In this document: in pieces, positions 10,555-23,390 of the stretch
Position numbering within the stretch: the stretch's first letter is position 1
Layout: every line of letters begins with the position of its first letter
Source of the DNA: Vitellaria paradoxa
Lineage: Eukaryota; Streptophyta; Magnoliopsida; Ericales; Sapotaceae
Direction of reading: 5' to 3'
Length of the DNA: 64,000 nt
Assembly: GCA_019916065.1 (NCBI GenBank)
Contig: JAINTL010000036.1
Location: 186,001 to 250,000 of the forward strand
The notes under the pieces: model-generated
Database searches by the model: none
The model's input: only the letters and a program-made list of their open reading frames with translations
What the model was told of the DNA's origin: nothing
Made by a program: the position numbers and the translations under genes

Positions 10555-12452
10555 ATGGCTGGTGTCTCTGGTCACAATTTGGCTTTTGCATTTGGTCTTC
10601 TAGGTATATATATACATATATATGTCTTATTCTTCCTTTTCTTCTTCCCGCTCCGCCTCCTCCAACAGTGTTTGTTTCGGCACTGTTTTAGAGCCTCATA
10701 TGATAATGAATTAATTATTTCTCTCAAAAAGTAGCACATATATAATATATGATCTCCATTTCTTGGCTCAACCTGTTTTAAGTAGGGAAAGTAATGAAAG
10801 ATATAATTAATTAATGCATCGTGGCAATTAAAACCATGCACTTTGTTGACTATTTTATTTAATCTTCTCCCCGAATTATATATATTTGAGTATACATATA
10901 CATATACATATATATATATATATATATGAATCATATGATGATCATCTAATGATTTGTGCTCTTTGTGGTAATACTGCAGGCAACGTTATCTCATTCTTCG
11001 TGTTCCTTTCCCCACTGTAAGCACGGCTTAATTTGTTCTTCGCTCTTCTATTGAGCTAATTTAACTAGGTTAATTAAACCGAGTTTTGGGCTACTCAAAG
11101 TAACACTTTTTTTTTTCCATTAACATTAATTATAGGCCAACATTTTACCAAATATACAAGAAGAAATCATCTGAAGGGTTCCAGTCAGTTCCCTACGTGG
11201 TTGCCTTGCTCAGTGCCACGCTGTTGATGTACTACGCATTTCTCAAGACCAATGCCACCCTTCTCATCACTATCAACTCCTTTGGCTGCCTCGTAGAGAC
11301 CATTTACATAGGCATTTACCTCTTCTATGCACCCAAAAAGGTCAGAATATATATAACATCAAGGCTGCTAAAATTATTTTTATTTTACTTATATATTTAA
11401 AAAAATTATTTTCCAAGATAAAATTAAATATTTTTTTTCCTCAACAACAGTTTACATTGAAACAAATAGAGGCTAAATCATTAAGTTTTTATAATTTCTC
11501 ACTGATTAATTTTGGCCTAAAAATGCAGGCTCAGACCGTGAAATTGCTAGTTGTGGCAGGCGGAGGGTTTGGTCTGATTCTTGTTTTAACTCAATTTTTA
11601 GTGAAATCCCCTCTTCGAGTCCACATTGTCGGTTGGATTTGCCTAGTTTTTTCCGTGAGCGTGTTCGCTGCCCCTCTCTTTATTGTGGTAATTAATTAAA
11701 TATATCAAGCAAATTTACATGATTGTTTTGTTACTTTTGTATATAGTTTTGCTCTGCCTCTATGAGGGTGTTGCTGAAAAAAGAATTAAAAAAAAAGCGA
11801 ATTTATATGATCAATATTACTTTTTTTGTTTTTTTGTTTTTTTTGAATTTGTTATTCATGTAGTAATATTATTACTAATTTTAATTCTGTTAATTCTTGT
11901 TTTTCAGAAACAAGTGATAAGAACAAAGAGTGTTGAGTTCATGCCATTTTCCTTATCTCTTTCCCTCACACTTAACGCGGTCATGTGGTTCTTCTATGGC
12001 CTCCTAATAAAAGACCCTAACATAGCTGTAAGTGAAGATTAAATTAACCAAACTAACTACTTAACTCTCTTCTCCAATGTTTTACTTTCCCGGGAAAGCT
12101 ATACTGAGGTATGTGTGTTTGTTTCTTCCCCCTTCCCCCCCCCCAATAATAGGTTCCAAACGTGCTGGGGTTCGTCTTCGGAGTTATTCAGATGGTGCTT
12201 TACATAATGTACAAGAACACGAAGAAAGTCGTCGAAGAGAAGATTAAGGCTCCTGCTGACCATCAGCTCCAGGCCAAAACCAAGGTTGCGGAGGAAGATA
12301 ATAATAAAGAGCCCAACTTAGTAGAGCATGCGATCGACATGGTGAAGCTCAACGCGGTGGCGTGTCCAGAAATGGCTCCGAATTGCGAACATGCCATGGC
12401 TGGAGAGCATAATTTTATCAAGCCAAACATGGAAATCCCTATGACAGCCTAG
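10555..12452 (+). CDS. SWEET: Clade III SWEET sugar transporter, copy A (six exons, 289 aa)
   Basis: Exons 10555-10603, 10980-11016, 11136-11340, 11529-11687, 11908-12027 and 12153-12452, all with GT-AG introns, join to 290 codons ending TAG. The protein starts [18 protein letters not shown], has two MtN3/saliva triple-helix domains (about residues 10-97 and 131-216) linked by a helix, seven membrane segments in all, and a hydrophilic tail of about 70 residues. Family landmarks seen: [63 protein letters not shown] and [13 protein letters not shown]. SWEETs carry sugars down their gradient; clade III members mostly move sucrose across the plasma membrane (phloem loading, nectar, seed filling). 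The pocket Trp of the first domain (family W58) is Leu59 here, while the second-domain Trp and both pocket Asn remain. The ATG is the first in the leader and matches the family start. The nearest family names would be SWEET10/12/14/15 or NEC1; which one cannot be told from this sequence. Confidence 0.95.
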
Positions 12453-12658
12453 AGCCAAGTTAATTTCCGGTGGCGTTGTTGATAATTTGGTTAGGTTGTT
12501 TGCGTGTGAAGCAACCAAAAACAACCAATAAGCTAATCCTTCCTCTTATATATGTTATCTACGTGTGAATCTGTCTGAAATCTAGTGTTGGTCATTCTAT
12601 TTTTGTTGTATAATTTGGAATTTGCTGTCTCTCCTATATATAGATATAATTTTATTTT

Positions 12659-12664
12659 AATAAA
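12659..12664 (+). terminator. Putative poly(A) signal of SWEET copy A
   Basis: AATAAA 207 bases after the stop codon. Copy B has AATGAA at the matching place (54368-54373). A second AATAAA follows at 12764-12769 and is kept in B. Which signal is used is unknown. Confidence 0.4.
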
Positions 12665-13197
12665 TATTCAAAGTTCAGTTGCTACAAACATATGGTACTG
12701 CTCTGCTTATATTGTTTTGTGTACAATGAATGCCAAAATTATTGGGCAGTTCTATAGTGAAAAAATAAAAGACATAGCACCCAGGGTGCAGATAAAAAGG
12801 TGAGCTCCCACAAATTATCTCTCTAAATTTTTATTGAAGAAATGAAGGGGAAAAAAATTAAAGAAGAAAAGATGGGAAAGGTTGGCTTCTTTCAATGTGT
12901 AAAATGAATCTAGTCTTTGAATTCCTTTAGGTGTCTCAAAATTTAGCTTTGACTTGTCTTTTCATTTAATTTTAATTTTATTTTTTATTTTTAGTGAGTG
13001 AAGCATGGCCATAACCTTTACTATTGGCTTTAAAGCATGTCAATGATAAGATCATTATCATTAGGAACTGCTTTTCTTTTCTCTCTCACGGTGTTTCGTG
13101 GCCTCTTCGTCGCTTCATGTAGAGGAGTTTGATAATTATCAAATTTAATTTATTGAAGGTATGTGCATGCATGGGATGTATCTCCTCTATGACATAA
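12665..13197. other. 3' flank of SWEET copy A, no gene seen
   Basis: Matches 54374-54920 of copy B closely. No frame is conserved between the copies. Confidence 0.55.
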
Positions 13198-13609
13198 ATA
13201 TTATTACGGAAAATTGTATCCAAGTCATACTTGGTAATCTTTTAAAGTTATTAGTCACACTCAAAAAAAAGTATTGCTTTTAAGTCACATTAATGTGAAA
13301 AGTTTTGTATTTAAGTCATACTTTTGAGTAGGTCCCACGAGTTTGTTTTAAATATAATTTATAATATGACTTAAATGCCCTTTTTCTATAATTAACTGAG
13401 ATGAAGTTGCCAAAAATTATGGAACCGAGAATCACGTTTTCCGTTTTTGTTTCATTCCTTATTAATCGCGTGAAGATATAGTGAGATAAAAATCTGTTAA
13501 AGGATTATATACGAAGGAATACACACGGATTACGCGAGTTTGTGCTGTGAGATTAACGTCGATCGAATGAATATATACAGATCTGGATTACGTATTTAAA
13601 CACATGACT

Positions 13610-15140
13610 GCGGTACTATTTTTTTTAGAATGCATGCTCGTTCAAAAACAGTACCGCGTTCAAAAACAGTACCGCATGACTCTATCATGCAAACATCACA
13701 TGTAAACACAAAAATAGTTCACATATCAAACGAATGACCGACAGTACCGCATGTGTGACAGTACCACATGTCTGCGGTACTATTTTTTTTAGGATGCATG
13801 CTCGTTCAAAAACAGTACCGTATGACTCTATCATGCAAACATCACATGTAAACACAAAAATAGTTCACATATCAACGAATGACCGACAGTACCGCATGTG
13901 TGACAGTACCACATGTCTGCGGTACTTTTTTTTTCAGGATGCATGCTCGTTCAAAAATAGTACCGCATGACTCTATCATGCAAACATCACATGTAAACAC
14001 AAAAATAGTTCACATATCAAACGAATGACCGACAGTACCGCATGTGTGACAGTACCACATGTCTGCGGTACTTTTTTTTTTAGGATGCATGCTCGTTCAA
14101 AAACAGTACCGCATGACTCTATCATGCAAACATCACATGTAAACACAAAAAATAGTTCACATATCAAACGAATCACCGATAGTACCGCATGTGTGATAGT
14201 ACCACATGTCTGCGGTACTTTTTTTTTAGGATGCATGCTCGTTCAAAAACAGTACCGCATGACTATATCATGCAAACATCACATGGAAACACAAAAATAG
14301 TTCACATATCAAACGAATGACCGACAGTACCGCATGTATGACAGTACCACATGTCTGCGATAACGTTTTTTTTAGGATGCATGCTCGTTCAAAAACAGTA
14401 CCGCATGACTCTATTATGCAAACATCACATGTAAACACAAAAATAGTTCACATATCAAACGAATGACCGACAGTACCGCAAGTGTGACAGTACCGCATGT
14501 TTGCAGTACTGTTTTTTCAGGATGCATGCTCGTTCAAAAACAGTACCGCATGACTATATCATGCAAACATCACATGTAAACACAAAAATAGTTCACATAT
14601 CAAACGAATGACTGACAGTACCGCATGTGTGACAATACCACATGTCTGCGGTACTGTTTTTTTTAGGATGCATGCTCGTTCAAAAATAGTACCGCATGAC
14701 TCTATCATGCAAACATCACATGTAAACACAAAAATAGTTCACATATCGAACGAATGACCGACAGTACCGCATGTGTGACAACACCACATGTCTGCGGTAC
14801 TGTTTTTTTTAGGATGCATGCTCGTTCAAAAATAGTACCGCATGACTCTATTATGCAAACATCACATGTAAACACAAAAATAGTTCACATATCAAACGAA
14901 TGACCGACAGTACCGCATGTGTGACAGTACCACATGTCTGCGGTACTGTTTTTTTTAGGATGCATGCTCGTTCAAAAACAGTACCGCATGACTCTATTAT
15001 GCAAACATCACATGTAAACACAAAAATAGTTCATATATCAAACGAATCACCGACAGTACTGCATGTGTGACAGTACCACATGTCTGCGGTACTGTTTTTG
15101 AATGTTTTTTTTAGGATGCATACTCGTTCAAAAACAATAC
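13610..15140. repeat. Minisatellite, unit about 146 bp, eleven occurrences
   Basis: The landmark TGCATGCTCGTTCAAAAA (last copy TGCATACTCG) recurs starting at 13631, 13795, 13940, 14086, 14232, 14378, 14523, 14669, 14815, 14961 and 15117, mostly 145-146 bases apart. Each unit holds ACAGTACCGCATG and its inverse GCGGTACTGT on both sides of the landmark, so one unit can form a stem of about 15 bp with a loop containing GCATGC. The units differ by few substitutions, suggesting recent expansion. The open frames across it are by-products of the period. Confidence 0.9.
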
Positions 15141-15177
15141 CGCATGACTATATCATGCAAAGAATGGTGCTGTTTTA

Positions 15178-15365
15178 ATGAGGTACTGTTTTATTATGTG
15201 GTACTGTTTTATTATGCGGTACTTTTTTATGCGGTACTGTTTTATTATGTGGTACTGTTTATTATGTGGTACTGTTTTTTATGCGGTACTGTTTTTATGC
15301 GATAATGTTTTATTATGTGGTACTGTTTTTTATGCGGTATTGTTTTATTATGTGGTACTGTTTTC
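15178..15365. repeat. Short tandem repeats of a GTACTGTTTTATTATGTG unit
   Basis: About ten degenerate units of 15-20 bases built on (A/T)TG(T/C)GGTACTGTTTTATT. They share the GCGGTACTGTTTT word with the neighbouring 146-bp array and probably arose from part of it. Confidence 0.8.
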
Positions 15366-15707
15366 CTAAATAGTTTTGATTTTGTTTCCAAAAATTAGTT
15401 TTGCTTGTTTTGTAAAGAAGATGGAAAGTCGCGGAATTAGGTTTTTCTCAAACAGTTTTGATTTTGTTTTCAAAAATCAGTTTTACTTGCTTTATAAAGA
15501 AGATGGAAAGTCATGGAAGTTATGAGTAAAGTGTGCACTATTTTCGGATAAAACTGGCAGTTTTGAAATGTAGTGAAAAACGTGTGATATCCTTTTTGGT
15601 CTTTTTGTTGCAAGTGTGACTTATTCACAAATAAGATTTTTGGGTATGACTTAAATCTTTATAAGTCCATAAATAGTGACCGGCCTCCAAAAACCCCATA
15701 TTATTAC

Positions 15708-16174
15708 TTCCTGTTCCTGGTCACATATGTAGATTTCTTAATCAATATGACATCACACCATTCAGAAGCTTTAAACAATTCATACCAATCAATATCTGAT
15801 GGATACCATTCATCTTTTTACCCTTCAAAAAAAGAAACAAGAAAAAGAAAAAGAAAAAAAAATAATCTTTTGTCACTTTTATGTTGTAATCCTAATAATC
15901 GTTAATATGAAAAGCCACTATGTTGGAACGATAATTGATTGAGTTGCATGTTGTTCTCATGTATTTACTTCCTCTCTACAACATGTATATAATTAAGTTG
16001 TTAAAGAAAATAGAAGTGCTACTTCCTTAAAAAAAGGCTTTTACTATTGGTGTTATACATGTTGTTATACTCATTATATATTGTTACATGTTATACATAT
16101 TACATCTATATTGTCGCAACAATTATACTTACACCGACTACTATACTGTTTATATTAAAACAATGGGAATCGTG
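15708..16174. other. Gene-free stretch between MULE-like and copia elements
   Basis: Aligns with 54921-55366 of copy B. It contains an AAAAAGAAAAAG tract. No gene or RNA seen. Confidence 0.55.
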
Positions 16175-16179
16175 TATGT

Positions 16180-19100
16180 TATTGAAGATAACCCAGATTC
16201 AACAAAAAATCAATCATCTCCTTCCATTTAGTCATGTAGATAAGGAAGGTTTTTTTGATTCACCTTGATTCTATGATTTTAATGAAATCAGCCCAACTTA
16301 ATTCAAGGAATACGATTAATGGTAGAGCTGATTTTTCTCTGTAATTGGTTATACGCATGTGTATAAATAGGATGCTAAAGGCCTCTGCATTGGCAAGCCA
16401 AAATACAAATTTCTTGCCATTATCTTTATTTTTTCGGTTTTATGGTATCATAGCGTTTGTAGACAAACGTCTCGCTGATTCTTATGGCCTCAGAGCTCTC
16501 CAATAATACTCCATCCACCACCAATAGATCTGTCAATAATCCTTCTCCCTCTAATCTAACAAATCTCCAACATTTTATCACGATCAAGCTATCCAAAGAT
16601 AACTATCTCCTCTAGAAAACGCAGATCATTCCATACCTTCGTGGTCAGAATTTATTCAGTTAGATTGACGGATCTATTCCTTGTCTTGCCCTCCTCAACA
16701 ACAGCCTATTACTTCTGCCGGCGTTCCCAATAACGACGCTCTTTATGATCACTGGTGTCAACAAGATCAGATTATACTTTCCACCATTTTCGCTTCTCTC
16801 ACCAAAAGCATTCTGGCTCATGTTATCCAACATCATACATCCCGAGCAGTATGGCTTCATCTCGAACGCCTCTTCGCCTCACAAAATAATGGTAAAATGT
16901 TACACATGAAATGTAAACTCGCCTCTATCAAAAAAAGAGGAACTATCAATTGCTGATTACACCTAAAAAGTGAAGTCATTAGGTGACCAATTGGCCTCTA
17001 GCGGACACCACGTCACTGAAACAGAACTTGTGAATTATCTCCTTGCTGGACTTGGATTTGAGTATGACGGTATCGTTACCTCTATTACTTGTCGCAATAC
17101 ACCCATGTCGTTTGAATCTGTGTTTGCCATCTTCTCACACATGAGATGCGAATCAACCATCAAATCACGCACCTTAATCTCGACAATCCTAATGTAAACC
17201 TGACTACTCGTGAAAATCCCTCCATAGGAAATAACCCCTCCAAGCCAAACAATGGCTCTTCTTCTCGGAACATCAACTTTAGTCGTGGCTACAATACCTC
17301 TCGGAACAACAGGAACAATAATGCTCGTGGTAGTGGGCGTCGTCATCGAAGTCGTGATGGTAGTTCCTATCACCATAACAACAACTCGTTTGGATATAAT
17401 ACCCCTGTGATATGCCAACTTCGCAATAACCCAAGTCACACCACTCTCTAATGTAGGCAATTTGAGCAGCATTTTCCTCCTTCTACCTCAACCCACTTCA
17501 ATGCTTATGCATCGGGCCCCTCCTCTTCCATGGACCCAACATGGTATCTTGATATAGAATCTACCCATTATCTTACCTAAGACTTTAACAACTTAAGCCT
17601 CCAATCCCATAAGTACACCAGCACTGATTCTATCTGAGTGGGTAATGGTCAAGGTTTGGCAATCTCTCATGTTGAGTCAACAAACCTCGTTACCCCTACT
17701 TCCACTTTTCGATTAAATAATCTGTTACATGTTTCATTAATTATTAAAAATTTTCTTTCTATCAGTTAATTCACCTGTGACAATAATGTCTCTCTTGAAT
17801 TCTTACCTGATTGTTTTCTTGTCAAGGATCTACTAACAAGGAATATCCTCTTCCGCGGCCAACATAAACGTGGACTATATCAATGGCCAATGTTCTCTTT
17901 TCCAGCTCCTAAAGTTGTACTCCCAAGCGAATGAGTCTCTCTCAATCAGTGGCACAGTCGCATAGGTCATCTCACTCTTCGAGTCATGTGTCAAGTTGTC
18001 TCTAAATTTTCTTTATCTATTTCAAAAAATAAACAATATTTTATTTGTTAGTCGTGTCAACAAGCCAAAAGTCACAAATTGCACTTTCCTATTTCTACTA
18101 TTAAGGTAAAGTTTCCATTACAATTTATTTATACCGATGTATGGGGCCCTACCCCTGTTTGTTCCAGTAATGTAAATAATTATTATGTTTCGTTCGTTGA
18201 TGCCTTTAGTCACTTTACCTAGCTTTATCCTGTACAGTCTCGATCTGATGTTGTTCTAATATTTTATCAATCTCAAAAAAATGTGGAACAATTTTTTAAT
18301 CGAAAAATTATTTCTATTCAAAGTGATTGGGGTAGTGAATATTGCAAACTCAATAAGTTTCTCTGTTCCATAGATATCTTTCATCGCCTTACTTGTCCAC
18401 ACACTCACAACCAAAATGGAGTCGTCGAACGTAAACATAGTCATATAGTTGAAACTGGTCTTACCCTCATCACCCATAGCTCTGTCCCCTTGAAATATTG
18501 GGATGATGCATTTTTAACTGCTTGTCACACAGTTAATCATTTGCGCACTTCTATTCTTTACTCCAAATCCCCATTTGAGATGCAATTTTGTCATGCACCT
18601 GATTATAAATTTCTTCGCGTGTTTGGTTGAGCTTGTTGGCCCTTCATTCGACCATATAACAAACACAAACTTCATCTCCGTTCTACTACCTATGTCCTTC
18701 TTGGTTATGGTCTCTCATACCATGATTATAGGTGTCTCGATCCCAAAATAAATTGAGTTTATCTTGCCCAGCATGTTGTCTTTGATGAAACTTTTTTCCC
18801 TTTCCAAGTCGGCCTTTTGCCCACTCCAACCACCCCTAGTTTACCTCTTTTTACATTTCTTTCCGATAATATTAAACTTCCTTTGCCAAACAAATTGACC
18901 ATACACTCTCAATCTCACTCACCTACCATAACTACTACTACTACTACTACTACTTCACCTCTACCTATGTCAACTGCCTTACTTGAGCTCACTACAAATT
19001 TTCCATTGCCAACAACTGTTGCAACTGTCTCATCTCTTCCTACTTCCTTACCAACAACCATGCCAACTGCCTTAACTGAGTTTCCTACTATTTCAAGTGA

Positions 19101-21030
19101 CCCAGCATCTCCACCCTCTGACTTACAAACCTATCCCATGCAGACCAGATCTCGACATCAAATTGTTGTTCCTAAACAGTTCTTTGATGGCACGGTTTGA
19201 TGGCCATTACCTCGTGCTTTTATCTCTACCACAGGTGATAGTATAAAAGAAACCATTTGCTTTACCGAGGCTATTAAGCAACACTAGTGGCATATAGCTA
19301 TGAACGAAGAATTCACAGTTATTTTTCACAATGGCACTTAGTCTTTGGTTCCATTTTCACCTTATTATAACCTTTTTTAAAAGAAATGCTGATGGATCTA
19401 TTGATAAGTACAAGGCGAGATTAGTTGCCAAAAGATTTAATCAAAGAGAATGAATTGATTATGGTGACATGTATAGTCCCGTTGTCAAACCTATAACTAT
19501 TCAACTTGTCCTTTCTTTTGCTATTTCTGCCGGATGGCCCATTACACAGCTTGACATTAGCAATGCATTCCTTCATAGTTTTCTTGAGGAAGATGTCTAC
19601 ATGCGTTATCCTCTGGGATATGCCTATCCATCCTTCCCAAATTATGTTTGTAAACTTCGTCAGTCAATTTATGGACTCAAACAATCTCTATGGGCCTGGT
19701 ACTCTAGGCTTAGCCAGCATTTATTCTCTCTTGGCTTTTAAGGCAGTAAGTTAAACTCATCCCTATTTATTCTTAATAAGGGACCAATTCGTCTTTATGT
19801 GCTCGTTTATGTAGATGATATCATCATCACCGGCTCATGTTCACATGCTATCTTTACCCTTATCTCACAACTACAACAGGTCTTTGTAGTTAAACACTCT
19901 GGGGATTTCAATTATTTCTTGGGCATCAGTACATCTAAAGTTCCTAAGGGATTTCTCTTGTCACAACAAAACTATATTTTTAATATCCTCAAGCGGACAA
20001 AACTATATTTCTTGGGCATCGGTCTCATCTTCTACGTCCGCCTCCTTTAAACTCAACAAGTTTGATGGTGAAGCTTTTGCCGACCCCACTTTTTTCTGTA
20101 GCACTGTAGGAGCTTTTCAGTATCTATCTCTCACTTGGCTTGACATTTCATTTGCAGTTAATTGTATATGCTAGAATTCATCGCCTAACTGCGAATCATT
20201 AGACTACCGTCAAATGAATTTTACGTTATCTCAAGCATACCATTCATTTTGGCCTTCTCCTTTGTTGTGGGTCTTCTTTTGATCTTCGTGCTTTCTTAGA
20301 TGCAAATTAGGCAGGCTGTCCTGATGATCATCGATCCACAATTGGGTATTGTGTGTTTCTTGGCCCAATCTTATATCTTGGTCCTCCCGCAAACAATCTA
20401 CTATTTCTTATTCTAGCATTGAGGCTAAATATCGAGCCTTAGCTAATACGGTGGCTGAGCTCATCTAGATTCAATCACTTCTTTTTGACTGGGTATTCCC
20501 ACTACTCGATCTCCTACTCGTTATTGTGACAATATTGGAGCCAAGTATCTTACTACTAATTCTGCTTTTCATGCTTGAACTAAACACATCGAAATTGGCT
20601 ATCACTTTGCTCAAGACTGGGTCGCAGCAAAACAACCATTTGTTCAGTTTCTTTCTAGCAAAGATCAACTCACTAACGGCTTAACCAACCCTTTCCTTGC
20701 CTTACGGTTTGCGATAATGCTTTCCAATCTCAACATACGTCCTTTACCATTGTGATTGTAGGAGCATATTGAAGATAACCTAGATTCGGCAAAGAATTAA
20801 TCATCTCCTTCCATTTAGTCACGTAGATAAGGAAGGTTTTTTTTATTTACCTTAATTCTAGGATTTTGATGAAATCAGCCCAGCTTAATTCAAGGAATAT
20901 GATTAATTGTAGAGTTAATTTTTCTCTGTAATTGGTTATATACATGTGTATAAATAGGATGCTAAAGGCCTCTGCATTGGCAAGCCAAAAAATAATTTTC
21001 TTACCATTATCTTTTATTTGTTCTATTTTA
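16180..21030 (+). mobile_element. Ty1/copia LTR retrotransposon, degenerate, copy A
   Basis: 5' LTR 16180-16442 and 3' LTR 20767-21030 (263 and 264 bases) begin TATTGAAGATAACC and end near (C/G)TATTTTA or CGGTTTTA. A 5-bp duplication TATGT flanks the element (16175-16179 and 21031-21035). Directly after the 5' LTR is TGGTATCATAGCG, a tRNA-Met-type primer-binding site. Termini start TA rather than the usual TG, probably by mutation. The interior codes for copia-order domains gag, protease, integrase, RT and RNase H (see next entry). The same element with the same TATGT duplication sits in copy B, so it inserted before the segmental duplication. Confidence 0.92.
16484..20695 (+). pseudogene. 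copia gag-pol remnant, copy A
   Basis: Starts MASELSNNTPSTT. Gag with a UBN2-type region runs to about 17,190, and a damaged zinc knuckle follows at about 17,411-17,460 (the second Cys of CX2C is replaced). The protease motif WYLDIESTHYLT is at about 17,541. GAG-pre-integrase and the HHCC region span about 17,830-18,090; the integrase core begins YTDVWGPTPV at about 18,131 and reaches 18,630. Reverse transcriptase covers about 19,380-20,040, with [10 protein letters not shown] and the catalytic YVDD near 19,807. RNase H is at about 20,200-20,690. Many stops and frameshifts break it; several stops replace Trp or Gln codons (for example ctctag at 16,611-16,616, shared with copy B). It cannot encode working protein. 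Confidence 0.9.
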
Positions 21031-21035
21031 TATGT

Positions 21036-21817
21036 GAACTCCATTAGGAAAGAGCGCGCTAGCTTCTTCTGCGTATCATCATCTAATTAGCACCGCTGAT
21101 CATTCAAGTACTTTCTGGATTTTAAACAATATTTTTATTGTTTGTTTGGAGATATATTATTAATTGTTTTGTTTGATATATAATAACTGGTAATAATTTA
21201 TGCCTATGGCACTATAAACAAAATTAGTATTAAGTTTCTTATATAGTTAAAATGTGAGACAAAAAGTTCAAATTGAAAATATTATGATAATTAATGGGTT
21301 TTAATTTTTTTTCCCCAAAAATTTGGACTATATTAGCTACTGTGTGTGTTTTGGTTTCTTTCTATCTCCAATTAATTTTTGATAAGTATCATAAAAGAAA
21401 ACACAAATTATGATAATATAATTTGGAAGGGTCAACTTCCTAGAAATTATAATTGGACATAATTCAAGTTGACAATTTTAATTTGATGTCCAACTCGTTT
21501 TGTGAAATTAATGGTAATAAGGTCCAATAAAATAAGAATTGAATAAGAAGTTAAAAATATAAAAATGATTTCAATTATTAAATAAAAAAAAAATAATTCT
21601 TAATCGTTAAATCTTAATTTGTGAGAGAAACATTTAAAAAAAAACTATCATATTTTACCGCATAGATTGTGAATAATTGTGCAAGAAGGTATCCATGAAA
21701 AGTAAACATATTACATATTACAAATTGAATTTCATAATTTCATGGCCCCCAGAAGGGGGGACATAAAGCAACTCAGGCAAACTTTTCACAGGTGATGAAA
21801 GTAGCTTCAATGTTGTG

Positions 21818-21849
<32 letters not shown>

Positions 21850-23385
21850 ATATATAGTTTTTCATATCAGGCCAGTGCTTGGACAGAAATTAGTTGAAGC
21901 GCTACCGTTTCTTTGTTTCTTCATTTCCTATGGAAGTTCTCAGGTTAATGAATGTGACCTCCTGGGAAAGGAGCTAGAAGTGGCTTCGACTTCATCATCA
22001 AAATACAACCCTAACATCATTGATGTAGCCACTGGAAAATGATATTCTATCAAAAAAATTTGTAAAAAGAATTTATAAATTTTAAAATTTATCATTTTAC
22101 ATTAAAACAACCATTGAAATATACTTTAATTATGAAACTATGTTTGACACATCATTCTCATAACTTATTTTAATAAATTATTGTAATAAAATAGCATCAC
22201 TCCTGCAGCTATATATGCGCTCTCTTAGTACTCATATGTTATATTATTCAAGTGCTGTGTGATTTTTAAGCAATATGTATAGTACTACTCCCATTGTTTT
22301 TGTTTTTATTGACATTATTGTTCTGTTTGACACTAATAGAATAATAGATATATGTGCTCATATATCAAAAAATTGGGCAAGAAAGTATTCTGAATCCTAG
22401 AAAGTATTATACACATGTTGTGGAAGTACCCTCCAAGCTAGATTATACATATATATAGTATCATGAATTTTGCTTTGTGTAATTATTGAAAAATTACACA
22501 GTATATTACCATTCAAGATGGACTTATGAGGTCCAATGAAATCCACTCATCCAAAAAATATATTTATTCTTTATTTTTTATATTTTTGTCACTATTCATT
22601 TAGAGATAGTACTTTTGCTTCACTATTATCTTACTATTTGCCCAACTGATTATGAATTCTAAATCCGTTCTTACAATCAAATTCATGTACATATGCATTA
22701 CAGTTTTTGTTTAGTATTTCTTAAAACAGCACGCAATTTGGTTACTCAATATTAACTTGAAAGTTTTATTAATTATATATAGATAACCAAATTCTACGCA
22801 AGAAAAAAAAAATTCCTTAAAAAAAATAACTGAAACTTGAAATTGCATATGTCTAGCAAGGTGAAGTCCAAGTTTGGAAAACTTGGAAGGTCTTATATGC
22901 TTGCATTTTTTCACTAGAAACTCTAAGTTTTCCGCATCTTCGGAGATCCACAAGTTATATCCTTTTTATCCAATTAATTTGAGGAAAAAATGTAACTTAT
23001 TACCTAGCTGTGTGTGTTTCAATTTCCTTCTTATGTGTATATATATATATTTGGGTACATTCAGTGCTATATCATGCACAAATCTACTAAGGTCTGGCCT
23101 CTTTGGGTAATTTGAATAGTAATTTGCGAATCCCAACTTATCAAATGTATGTAAACTCGTTACAGAAAGAGTCAAAATTAAAAGCAGTAGTTGTGTCATG
23201 TTAATTTGTTCTGGTATACATGTGAAAGACGATTAATCCACTTGGGCTTGATCAATTTATTTAATTTGCCTTCTAGACTCATGAGCTATTGTGGGAGAAG
23301 CTCTTCATTACTCAAGTGGCTTTTTTTTTAATCAATTTTTGGCTCAAAATATTGGCACACTGAGCATTCTGAAAGATTGAGATTC
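21036..23385. other. Gene-free DNA shared with copy B
   Basis: Aligns with 60266-62600. It holds TA tracts (about 21819-21856), and a short plus-strand open stretch near 21860-22042 ending SSSKYNPNIIDVATGK. That frame is broken in copy B by small indels, so it is at best a relic. No recognised gene, RNA or regulatory element. Confidence 0.5.
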
Positions 23386-23390
23386 TGTCT

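Larger units (their letters stand above)
13208..15697. mobile_element. MULE-like element carrying a minisatellite (A only)
   Basis: A 10-bp direct duplication ATATTATTAC flanks it (13198-13207 and 15698-15707), and copy B has exactly one ATATTATTAC at the empty site (near 54920). The ends are degenerate inverted repeats of about 90 bases: the left GGAAAATTGTATCCAAGTCATAC... matches the inverse of the right end ...GTATGACTTAAATCTTTATAAGTCC...AACCCC. The inside has no transposase; it is almost all tandem repeats: the 146-bp array, a short repeat block, and two 98-bp units of TTTTGATTTTGTTTCCAAAA type near 15372-15520. Confidence 0.75.

Noticed and set aside
10572..10934. Minus-strand 120-codon frame over SWEET intron 1
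   Set aside because: Rich in Ile/Tyr from TA repeats and antisense to SWEET exon 1 and its intron; not conserved in copy B.
13734..14300. Open frames of 78-91 codons in the minisatellite
   Set aside because: They arise on both strands from the repeat period and are absent from copy B; no start context or codon bias.
13610..15140. Regular repeats with spacing resembling a CRISPR array
   Set aside because: The whole 146-bp unit repeats, spacers are not unique, the unit is far too long and this is plant DNA with SWEET genes and retroelements.
17035..17472. Minus-strand 145-codon frame
   Set aside because: Shadow of the copia gag coding strand; the plus strand carries the recognisable gag and zinc knuckle.
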